From Actinokineospora bangkokensis (lineage in GTDB: Bacteria; Actinomycetota; Actinomycetes; Mycobacteriales; Pseudonocardiaceae): 64,000 nucleotides of DNA. The translations under genes were made by a program, and so were the position numbers. The stretch covers positions 124,001-188,000 of the forward strand of contig NZ_MKQR01000011.1 in assembly GCF_001940455.1 (NCBI RefSeq). Reading direction: 5' to 3'. Shown here piece by piece: positions 57,283-64,000 of this stretch. How positions within the stretch are numbered: the stretch's first letter is position 1; each line of letters starts with the position of its first letter. The notes below the pieces were generated by a model, which saw only the letters and a program-made list of their open reading frames with translations, had not been told where the DNA came from and ran no database searches.

Positions 57283-57975
57283 TCACGAACGGGTGGCCGC
57301 GGGCTTCCACCGGCCGGAACGCGCTGCCGCCGGGGACGTCTCCAGCGGGCCGAGCACGGTGACGGTGGTGGGGGTTGCGCTGCGGGAGGCCGGGGTGGAG
57401 CGGGCCAGGGCCCGTTCGGCGCTCAGGACCAAGAGGCCCTGCGGGGGGTGCGGGCCGGGGCGGCGGTAGTGCGTGGTCAGCACGCCCAACACGTCGCCGG
57501 CGGCGCGCAGGGGGTAGAGGTGGCCGTCCACGAGCCCGGCCTCGCCGAGCGCCCGGCGCGAGCGCGCGCCTGCCGGGTCGTCGCCCGGGGCGGGAGCGCC
57601 GATCGGGACAGGATCGCCGTCGCGCAGGTCGGCCCACCGGCGTGGGACCTCGGCAGCCACCAGTGCGATGAGCGCCGGGCGGGCGGCGCGGAGTACGCCG
57701 TGCGTCCGCACCACGCGCGGCACCTGCGTGTCCCCGTCCACCAGGAACAGCGCGCACGCGGCGCCGGTAGCGGCCCGGGCGGCGAGGACGATGGCGGCGT
57801 GCACGGTCGGCGCGTCCGCGAGCGCCAGGAACTCCGGTGCGCCCAGGGTGGTCGGGTCGGCGCGCAGCCGGGTCCGGAACAGGTGCAGGATCGTGCGGCG
57901 GCTGGCCCTCAGCTCCGCCTCGATCACGCCCTGGTGCGCCCGCGCGACCGCAGCGAGGTCCGCATCGAGTTCCAC
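57283..57975 (-). CDS. GAF-like domain protein
   Basis: A 230-aa cytosolic protein. GTG 57975 follows GGGGGGAGTGGCC. After an N-terminal helical segment (VIEAELRASRRTILHLFRT), residues about 70-200 resemble a GAF sensor domain, ending GHLYPLRAAGDVLGVLTTHY and a helix PQGLLVLSAERALA. No kinase, ANTAR or output domain is fused. It may be a free sensor or the remnant of an ANTAR protein. The ligand is unknown. Confidence 0.6.
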   Translation of the reverse strand: MELDADLAAVARAHQGVIEAELRASRRTILHLFRTRLRADPTTLGAPEFLALADAPTVHAAIVLAARAATGAACALFLVDGDTQVPRVVRTHGVLRAARPALIALVAAEVPRRWADLRDGDPVPIGAPAPGDDPAGARSRRALGEAGLVDGHLYPLRAAGDVLGVLTTHYRRPGPHPPQGLLVLSAERALARSTPASRSATPTTVTVLGPLETSPAAARSGRWKPAATRS

Positions 57976-58012
57976 GGCCACTCCCCCCGTCCCCCGTGGT
58001 GCCGCTGCGGCA

Positions 58013-58924
58013 TCACACCACGGCACGCGGACGCCGGTACCGGGCGCGCCACTGACCGGGCGCGATCCCCTCGCGGCGCAGGAACGCCCGGGTGAGGGCG
58101 GTGCCGGTCTGGTAGCCGACGCGCACGGCGATCTCCTGCACGCTCAGCGCAGTGTCGCGCAGCAGGACCTTCGCCCGGTAGGTGCGCCACGTCGTGAGAT
58201 AGCCCAGCGGGGTGTCGCCGGTCTTCTCGCGGAACGCCGCGGCGAAGGCGGAGCGGGACATCCCGGCGGCGCGGGCCAGCGACTCCACGGTCCAGGGGTG
58301 GTCCAGGTCGGCGTGCAGAGCTCGGATGGCGGCGGCGAGCCGGGGATCGCGCAGGGCGGCGAGCCAGCCGATCGTGCCGCTGCCCACGTCGGCGCAGCAC
58401 GCGCGCAGGGCCTGGACGAACAGCACGTCCGACAGCCTGGCCGCGACGAAGCCCGCGCCGAGCCCGTCCGCCCGGGTCTCCCTGGCGAGCAGGTCGAAGG
58501 TGGCGCGCAGCAGCGCGCCCTCGCCCGCGCCGAGGTCGAGCCGGACCAGCGGGGGCAGGAGCGCGAACAGGGTCCGCGCGGCCACGGCGTCGAAGGTGAA
58601 GCGGGCCGAGGCGACCTCGGTGCGCGGCCCGTCCCCGCCGACCTCGACGCGGCCGCGGAGGTCGTCGCAGTCGACCAGTGGGCGGTCGTGCTCGTCGCGC
58701 AGGGCGAAGCCGACGCCCGCGCGCACCAGCAAGCAGTCACCGTCCGCCACCCGCCGGGGCTCCGCGGGCCCGGTCAGCCAGCACGGGGCGCCGGTCACGA
58801 GCACGAGGCGGGCGACGTCGCGGGCGGGGAAGGCGATGCCCCACGGGGCCGCGGCGACGAGGCGGGTGTAGCGGGTGTCCTCGATCCGCATCGTCGCGAG
58901 CAGGTCGTCGACCGGTGCCACCAC
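58013..58924 (-). CDS. AraC-family transcriptional regulator
   Basis: A 303-aa regulator; GTG 58924 follows AGGAGAG. The N-terminal cupin-like sensor (PWGIAFPARDVARLVLVTGAPCWL, DGDCLLVRAGVGF) precedes two helix-turn-helix motifs (WTVESLARAAGMSRSAFAAAFREKTG and LSVQEIAVRVGYQTGTALTRAFLRREG). This cupin_6-AraC type usually controls an adjacent oxidoreductase. It is divergent from the dehydrogenase gene at 59007 across 82 nt, which fits. Confidence 0.94.
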   Translation of the reverse strand: MVAPVDDLLATMRIEDTRYTRLVAAAPWGIAFPARDVARLVLVTGAPCWLTGPAEPRRVADGDCLLVRAGVGFALRDEHDRPLVDCDDLRGRVEVGGDGPRTEVASARFTFDAVAARTLFALLPPLVRLDLGAGEGALLRATFDLLARETRADGLGAGFVAARLSDVLFVQALRACCADVGSGTIGWLAALRDPRLAAAIRALHADLDHPWTVESLARAAGMSRSAFAAAFREKTGDTPLGYLTTWRTYRAKVLLRDTALSVQEIAVRVGYQTGTALTRAFLRREGIAPGQWRARYRRPRAVV

Positions 58925-59006
58925 GGCTGCTCTCCTGGACGATCGGCAGCAGATCCAGGACGCGAAGGTACCGCACGTCCACACCACGCGCCCTACCGTC
59001 GAGCCC

Positions 59007-60041
59007 GTGGAAACGATCGCGCACACCCGGGTGTTCCAGGTCAGCGGCGGGGGCGGACCGCTCGTCGAGGCGCGGCGACCGGTGGCCGCACCCGGGCCCG
59101 GTGACGTCCTGGTCCGCGTCCGGGCCGTCTCGCTCAACGCCCGTGACCTGCCGATCGTCGAGGGCAGGTACGCACGTCCGGTGCCGCGGGGGCGGGTGCC
59201 GCTCTCCGACGGCGCCGGGGTCGTCGAGGCCGTGGGCGCCGGGGTGACGAGGTGGCAGGTGGGCGATCGGGTGGTCGGCGTGTTCCACCCGGGTTGGCTC
59301 TACGGCGCCTTGCCCGGCTGGGACACCCTCTACGGCGTGCAGCTCGACGGCTGGCTCGCGGAGCAGGTGGTCGTCGGGGAACACGACCTCGTCGCCGTGC
59401 CCGAGCACTTGAGCTTCGAGGAGGCCGCGACCCTGCCGTGCGCCGCGTTGACAGCGTGGTCGGCGCTGGCGGGGACGGGCCCGGGCGACACGGTGCTGCT
59501 GCAGGGGTCGGGCGGGGTGTCCCTGTTCGCCTGCCAGTTCGCCCGGCTCGCGGGTGCGCGGGTGCTGATCACGACGTCGAGCCCGCACAAGGCCGACCAG
59601 CTGCTCGCGCTCGGCGCGGAGGTCGTCGACACCCCTGCCCAGGCGCGCGACCTCACCGGCGGCGTCGACCTCGTGGTGGAGATGGGCGGCGGGGGGCGGT
59701 CCATCGCCCAATCGATCGCGGCGCTGGCCATGGGCGGTCGCATCGCGCTGGTGGGCAACCTCGCGGCGGGCGGCGGGATGGACCTGACGGCGTTCCTGGC
59801 CCGCGCCGCCACCCTGCGGACCACCACCGTCGGCAACCGGGCGGACTTCGAGCGGATGAACCGGGCGATCAGCGCGCACCGGCTCCGCCCGGTGATCGAC
59901 CGGGTCTTCCCCTTCGACCAGGCGAACGACGCGGTGGCGCACTTCCGGGCGCGGACGGGTGTGGGGAAGGTGGTGGTCTCCGTGCCCCACCGCGGCGAGC
60001 AGCGGCCCGCGGGGTTCAGCGGCGCCGCAGCCCGGACCTGA
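59007..60041 (+). CDS. Zinc-independent alcohol dehydrogenase/quinone oxidoreductase
   Basis: A 344-aa MDR-family NADPH oxidoreductase. The GroES-like half has ARDLPIVEGRYA, SDGAGVVEAVG and VGDRVVGVF; the Rossmann half has VLLQGSGGVSLFACQFARLAGA. The catalytic zinc cysteine of alcohol dehydrogenases is absent, so it is grouped with quinone-oxidoreductase-like or crotonyl-type enzymes. GTG 59007 has little ribosome-binding sequence and may be leaderless. The divergent AraC regulator probably controls it. Confidence 0.92.
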   Translation: METIAHTRVFQVSGGGGPLVEARRPVAAPGPGDVLVRVRAVSLNARDLPIVEGRYARPVPRGRVPLSDGAGVVEAVGAGVTRWQVGDRVVGVFHPGWLYGALPGWDTLYGVQLDGWLAEQVVVGEHDLVAVPEHLSFEEAATLPCAALTAWSALAGTGPGDTVLLQGSGGVSLFACQFARLAGARVLITTSSPHKADQLLALGAEVVDTPAQARDLTGGVDLVVEMGGGGRSIAQSIAALAMGGRIALVGNLAAGGGMDLTAFLARAATLRTTTVGNRADFERMNRAISAHRLRPVIDRVFPFDQANDAVAHFRARTGVGKVVVSVPHRGEQRPAGFSGAAART

Positions 60042-60093
60042 TCTCGGTCGATGGGTCGCCGGCGTGTGCTCCGGCGTCCGAACGGTCGGTGGC

Positions 60094-61113
60094 TCAGCTC
60101 AGCAGGTCTGCCAGGGAGAGGTCGCGGACGCGGGTGTCGTCGCGGGCGGGGAGGGTGGCGTCGGCGAGGGTGGGGACACGGCGGGCGGCGGGGCGGAGCA
60201 CGTCGAGGGAGTCGAGTTCGTCCTTGATCAGGAGGGCGACCCGCTTGCGGTCGGCGGCCACCAGGTCGGCGCTGGTCCAGGCGGCCACGAGGGCTTGGGT
60301 GCGGCGCTCGGCGAAGACGTCGGCCTGGCCGCGCAGGTAGGCCTCACCGGCGTCGCGGATGAGGTCGTCGAGGGCGGGGAAGCGCCAGTCGTCGCGTTCG
60401 ACCTGGCACTCCACGCGGATGACGAGGTAGTCGGTGCCGGTGAGCCGGTCGGTGTGGTCGCCGCGGCGCAGGACGAGCCTGCCGGACTCGATGGCGGGTG
60501 TGCCCCGCAGCTCGTGCTGGGGTGCGGCGATCAGCACGTGGTGGCCGGGGCGCAGCACGTTGGTCCCCTCGGAGGTGAACGAGGCGTGCAGGCCCAGCAC
60601 CGGTTCGTCGCCCGTCGCCGCCATCACCGCGTCCAGGCCGTCGGACACCTTGTCCGCGATGGACGCGGCGACCGACAGGGGTGGGCCCATCAGCGAGGAC
60701 AGGCTGCCGACCAGGCCGACAGCGGTGGAGAGCGGGCCGCCGCTCGCGGCCTCGTACAGCGCGGCCTCGACCTCCACGACGCCCCCGGTGTAGGGCAGCA
60801 GGGTGGTCATCGGGAAGTCCAGCTGCGCGCCGGGGACGTCCCACTTCTCCGGCGGCCGGGCCAGGGTGGTGAACGCGGGGGTGCCGCCGAGCAGCGTCAG
60901 CGACACTCCCCCGTGCAACGCCGGGTACCGGTCCGAGCCCCATGACCGGGCCTTCTCCAGGAACCCCTCCGCGAAGAAGACCCGCAGGTAGCCCTCGTTG
61001 GGCCGGACCGGCTGCCCGCCCGGGTCGGGCAGGAAGACGCTGGTGCAGTGCTCGGCCTGCTTGTCGAACCACTCCCGGACCGACACCCACAGCTTGCGCC
61101 CGAAGCCCGCCAT
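60094..61113 (-). CDS. Conserved hypothetical protein
   Basis: A 339-aa soluble protein that I do not recognise. It starts at ATG 61113 after AGGAGGG. The N-terminal 60 residues are basic and aromatic (RKLWVSVREWFDKQAE, YLRVFFAEGFLEKARSWG). The middle (about 60-200) is beta-rich (GGVSLTLLGGTPAF, PEKWDVPGAQLDF, TTLLPYTGGVVEVEAALY). The C-terminal third is helical (RDAGEAYLRGQADVFAERRTQALVAAW). There is no signal peptide, membrane helix or obvious catalytic motif. Aromatic-Gly strands suggest a scaffold or binding fold. It is not co-transcribed with its neighbours as far as I can see. Confidence 0.6.
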   Translation of the reverse strand: MAGFGRKLWVSVREWFDKQAEHCTSVFLPDPGGQPVRPNEGYLRVFFAEGFLEKARSWGSDRYPALHGGVSLTLLGGTPAFTTLARPPEKWDVPGAQLDFPMTTLLPYTGGVVEVEAALYEAASGGPLSTAVGLVGSLSSLMGPPLSVAASIADKVSDGLDAVMAATGDEPVLGLHASFTSEGTNVLRPGHHVLIAAPQHELRGTPAIESGRLVLRRGDHTDRLTGTDYLVIRVECQVERDDWRFPALDDLIRDAGEAYLRGQADVFAERRTQALVAAWTSADLVAADRKRVALLIKDELDSLDVLRPAARRVPTLADATLPARDDTRVRDLSLADLLS

Positions 61114-61355
61114 GACAAGCCCTCCTCGTACCCGGACGTGGGCCGCTCAGCGGCTCTCGTCTGCGGTAGATCGCGGGCGGACCGGTGAACGTGTCGCCTC
61201 GATCGGGTTGCGGTGGGCTTTGCCTCGCACGCTGCGTGACGTGCGGTGGAGGTGGCGCAGGCGGCTCCCGGGGGCCGGGGTGTGACGCCGGGTGGGTCTG
61301 CGGCGATACACCACGGGCAGACCGTCGGGGTCTGGGTCACGAGGGGTGTTTCGAC

Positions 61356-61523
61356 GTGCAGAAGAGCGTTCTGGTCATGGTCGGTCTCGGCGCGCTGCTG
61401 GTGGTGCTCGGGCTGGTGCTGAGCCAGGCGGGCGTCGCCGTGGTCGCGGGCATGGTCCTGGTGTACGCGGCCTTCCAGCTCGCCCTGCCGGGTGAGGTCA
61501 CCCCGGCTCGCCGCGAGCGCTGA
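61356..61523 (+). CDS. Small two-helix membrane protein
   Basis: A 55-aa hydrophobic protein starting at GTG 61356 with GAGGGG 10 nt upstream. Two transmembrane helices (VLVMVGLGALLVVLGLVLS and GVAVVAGMVLVYAAFQLAL) form a tight hairpin, followed by a basic tail. Function unknown. The 242 nt before it contain nothing I can identify. Confidence 0.55.
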   Translation: MQKSVLVMVGLGALLVVLGLVLSQAGVAVVAGMVLVYAAFQLALPGEVTPARRER

Positions 61524-61534
61524 CAGCGCCCCGG

Positions 61535-62476
61535 CTAGTCCTGGAGCCCCTGCTCCCCTCGCGTGCCTTGGCGCGCGGGGTCGGAGCCGGGGGCGGGTTC
61601 GGGCCAGCGGCCGTGGACGCGTTCCTCGGCGGGGACGGGCTTGTTCACGTTGCCCGTGGAGGGCTGCTCCCGGTCGCTGGTCAGCGCGGCCAGGCGGAAC
61701 AGCGGTGCCACGATGCGGTCGTAGAGGAACGGCAGCAGCCGGAAACCGGTGATGATCAGCGGGTTGCCCGGGCCGACCGGCACCGAGACGTTGCCGCGCG
61801 GGTGGTCGGCCAGTCGGACGACGGCGGCGGCGACGCGTTCCGGGGCGAGGACGGGCCACGGGGGGCGTGCGCCGCGACCGGTGTAGTTCGCGGCCTGGTA
61901 GTAGATCGGGGTGTTGATGCTGCCGGGGCTGACGATGCAGACGTTGACGCCGGGGGCGTCGCGGGTCTCCTGCTGGAGGGTGCGCAGCACGGCGCGCTGG
62001 CCCCACTTGGCGGTGGCGTAGGCGCCCATCCGGGGGACGGTGACGGAGCCGAGCAGGGAGTTCACGCCGATGAACGTGCCCTTGCGGTTGCGGCGCATGA
62101 CCGGGAGCACCGCCCTGGCGAGGTGCAGGGTCCCGTGCACGGCCGTGTCCACGATCGTGGTGAACACGTCGGCGGGCATCTCCTCCACCGTGCCGTAACC
62201 CATCACGGTGGCGGTGTGCACGACGACGTCCACGCGGTGGTGGCGGTCGAGGACGCGCGAGACGATGCGCTTGGCCGCGGCCGGGTCCGCGATGTCGTCC
62301 GCGATGACGTCCACCTCACCCGGACCGGCAGCCCGGCACGCCGTCGCCGCCGCGGCGAGGGCGTCGGCGCTGCGGGAGACGAGGACGAGGTGGTCGCCGC
62401 GGGCGGCGAAGGCCGTCGCGGAGGCCAGCCCGATGCCGCTGCTGGCCCCGACGACGAGCACGACCCGGCCGGTCAC
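61535..62476 (-). CDS. Short-chain dehydrogenase
   Basis: A 313-aa SDR. It opens VVLVVGASSGIGLAS (TGxxxGxG type), has GVNSLLGSVTVPRMGAYATAK with catalytic Ser, Tyr and Lys, and a C-terminal extension rich in Pro/Arg. GTG 62476 overlaps the dehydrogenase stop (GTGA), so the two are translated together and may act on the same substrate. It oxidises or reduces an unknown alcohol. Confidence 0.92.
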   Translation of the reverse strand: MTGRVVLVVGASSGIGLASATAFAARGDHLVLVSRSADALAAAATACRAAGPGEVDVIADDIADPAAAKRIVSRVLDRHHRVDVVVHTATVMGYGTVEEMPADVFTTIVDTAVHGTLHLARAVLPVMRRNRKGTFIGVNSLLGSVTVPRMGAYATAKWGQRAVLRTLQQETRDAPGVNVCIVSPGSINTPIYYQAANYTGRGARPPWPVLAPERVAAAVVRLADHPRGNVSVPVGPGNPLIITGFRLLPFLYDRIVAPLFRLAALTSDREQPSTGNVNKPVPAEERVHGRWPEPAPGSDPARQGTRGEQGLQD

Positions 62477-63660
62477 GGGTTCAGCACCACCTTGACGCAG
62501 CCGTCACGCTTCTCGCGGAACATCTCGTAGCCCCACGCCGCGTCGCTGAGCGGCAGGTGGTGGGTGGTCAGGTCGAGGGTGCCGAGCGGGTCGGCGGGGT
62601 CGAGCACCAGCGGCAGGATCTCGTCGGTCCACCGGCGCACGTGCGCTTGGCCCATGCGCAGCTGGATGCCGCGGTCGAACATCTCCATCATCGGCATCGC
62701 GTCGACCTCGCCACCGTACACACCGGACACCGACACGGTGCCGCCGCGCCGCACGCCCTTGATCGCGGCGTGCAGGGCGTCGAGCCGGTCAACGGCGAGC
62801 TTGTCGGTCACCTTCTGCGCGATCGCGTCCGGGAGCAGCCCGGTCGCGCGCTGCGCCAAGGCCACCAGCCGACCACCGTGCGCCTCCATGCCGACCGCAT
62901 CGATCGTGGCGTCCGGGCCGCGACCGTCCACCAGGTCGATCAGGGTGGCGGCGACGTCGTCGACCTCGTCGAGGTTCACCGTCTCGGCGCCGTAGCGGGC
63001 GGCGAGGGCCAAGCGCTCGGGGACGCGGTCGACACCGATGACCCGGCCCGCGCCGAGGTGCTTGGCGATGCGGACGGCGAACTGCCCGACCGGTCCGAGG
63101 CCCAGCACGGCGACCGAACCACCAGGCGGGACGTCGGCGTAGCGGACCGCCTGCCACGCCGTCGGCAGGATGTCCGACAGGAACAGGAACTGCTCGTCCG
63201 GGGTGCCGTCGGGGATCTTGATCGGCCCGAACTGCGCCTGCGGGACGCGCAGGTACTCCGCCTGTCCACCTGGGACGGACCCGTACAGGGACGTGTAGCC
63301 GAACAGGGTGGCGCCCTTGCCCTCCGCGCGCACCTGGGTGGTCTCGCACTGGGCGAACAGCCCGCGGCCGCACATCCAGCAGTGCCCGCAGGAGATGTTG
63401 AACGGCACCACCACGCGGTCCCCCACCGACAGGTGGCCCGCGGCCTCGGGCCCGACCTCCTCGACGATGCCCATCGCCTCGTGGCCGAGCACGTCGCCCG
63501 GGGACAGGTACGGGCCCAGCACCCCGTAGAGGTGCAGGTCGGAGCCGCAGATGGCGGTGGAGGTCACCTTGATGACGGCGTCGGTGGGATGCTCGATCCG
63601 CGGGTCGGGGACCTCGGTGACCTCGACGTTCGCGTTGCCCTGCCAGGTCAGTGCTTTGAT
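62473..63660 (-). CDS. Zinc alcohol dehydrogenase (glutathione-dependent formaldehyde dehydrogenase-like)
   Basis: A class III-type zinc dehydrogenase, about 395 aa. Catalytic zinc ligands lie in STAICGSDLHL and GHEAMG; the structural zinc cluster is CGHCWMCGRGLFAQCE; the Rossmann motif is VLGLGPVGQFAV. The expected N-terminus MKALTWQG appears as DIKALTWQG, with no ATG, GTG, TTG or CTG nearby. ATC 63660 sits 5 nt after GAGGAG and would give the family-typical start. An in-frame GTG at 63819 would add 53 residues of no recognisable character. It is translationally coupled to the SDR. Confidence 0.85.
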   Translation of the reverse strand: MKALTWQGNANVEVTEVPDPRIEHPTDAVIKVTSTAICGSDLHLYGVLGPYLSPGDVLGHEAMGIVEEVGPEAAGHLSVGDRVVVPFNISCGHCWMCGRGLFAQCETTQVRAEGKGATLFGYTSLYGSVPGGQAEYLRVPQAQFGPIKIPDGTPDEQFLFLSDILPTAWQAVRYADVPPGGSVAVLGLGPVGQFAVRIAKHLGAGRVIGVDRVPERLALAARYGAETVNLDEVDDVAATLIDLVDGRGPDATIDAVGMEAHGGRLVALAQRATGLLPDAIAQKVTDKLAVDRLDALHAAIKGVRRGGTVSVSGVYGGEVDAMPMMEMFDRGIQLRMGQAHVRRWTDEILPLVLDPADPLGTLDLTTHHLPLSDAAWGYEMFREKRDGCVKVVLNP

Positions 63661-63828
63661 GTCGACTCCTCGGTCGCGGGTGTCGGGTGGTGGCCGCGGC
63701 GGTGCCCCGCGGGTGGCGGGTGCGATCCTCGCCGCGCCGCTTCGGCGGTCGACGGGCTGACAGCTGCCGTCGGTGCGCCCATGCCCCCTGGTACCCGTGC
63801 CCGGGGGGCTGGAAACCACTCCCCGGGG

Positions 63829-64000
63829 TCACCGGTGCGCCGGACCGCCCCCCGCGAGGTCGACTTCGGACACTTCCCAGCGCGAGCGCAGCCCGAGTTT
63901 GCGCAGCACCCGGGCCACATGCTGCTCGACGGTGCGGGGCGAGAGGAACAGCACCTCCGCGATCTCCCGGTTGGTGCGCCCGGCGGCCAGCAGGCCCGCC
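63829..64000 (-). CDS. LuxR-family regulator, C-terminal fragment
   Basis: Only the last 56 residues are in the window; the gene continues beyond the right edge. They form a LuxR helix-turn-helix: GRTNREIAEVLFLSPRTVEQHVARVLRKLGLRS is the recognition-helix region, ending WEVSEVDLAGGG. The rest of the protein cannot be judged. It lies upstream of and in the same direction as the dehydrogenase pair. Confidence 0.8.
   Translation of the reverse strand, partial: AGLLAAGRTNREIAEVLFLSPRTVEQHVARVLRKLGLRSRWEVSEVDLAGGGPAHR

Overview
The window is very GC-rich DNA with actinobacterial gene content: SARP and LuxR regulators, CsbD stress proteins, secreted CBM2 chitinase, MmyB-type regulators, many GTG/TTG starts and frequent 4-nt stop/start overlaps. 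It looks like a filamentous soil actinomycete, most plausibly of the Pseudonocardiaceae; the family assignment is inference from gene style and was not tested. There are no tRNA or rRNA genes, transposases or CRISPR arrays, so it reads as an accessory, secretion-rich chromosomal region.

Left part (0-19.6 kb): small regulatory, hydrolytic and secreted functions. These are an alpha/beta hydrolase, an HNH-like protein, a secreted chitinase with a DasR-like operator, an EF-hand protein, a secreted zinc metalloprotease, a helix-turn-helix protein, a membrane protein, an epimerase divergent from an MmyB-type regulator, a cold-shock protein, a NarL-type two-component pair, a drug-export-type ABC pair, an aerolysin-like beta-pore protein, a lamin-tail secreted protein, a GNAT protein, CsbD, a CAP-domain secreted protein and a PH-like membrane protein.

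Middle (19.7-36.7 kb): one gene of about 17 kb encodes a giant cell-surface protein of 5661 residues. It has a signal peptide, an N-terminal head, about 42 DUF11-type beta-sandwich repeats, a Pro/Thr stalk and a C-terminal LSHTG-hydrophobic-RRR tail that looks like a sortase signal. A degenerate transthyretin-like protein follows.

Lanthipeptide locus (37.4-51.5 kb, all on the minus strand): the most interesting system here. In transcription order it has a 978-aa SARP-NB-ARC-TPR regulator with SARP-style heptamer repeats in its own promoter, a 47-aa putative secreted peptide, three near-identical precursor peptides, an intercistronic hairpin, a fourth diverged precursor, a class IV synthetase (lyase-kinase-cyclase with Cys/Cys-His zinc ligands), a GNAT enzyme, an unknown TPR-like protein, a prolyl-oligopeptidase-family serine peptidase and two ABC exporters, ending at a strong terminator. 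All four precursors share a DPSLC-x-V-C-(S/T)-x-T core with an invariant proline just before it. This suggests that the peptidase removes the leader after that proline.

Right part (51.7-64 kb): a secreted RCC1-repeat protein, a PaaX-type regulator divergent from an AidB-like acyl-CoA dehydrogenase, a second CsbD, a GAF-like protein, an AraC regulator divergent from a quinone-oxidoreductase-like dehydrogenase, an unrecognised 339-aa protein, a small membrane protein, an SDR translationally coupled to a zinc alcohol dehydrogenase that lacks an ordinary start codon, and the C-terminus of a LuxR regulator cut by the window edge.
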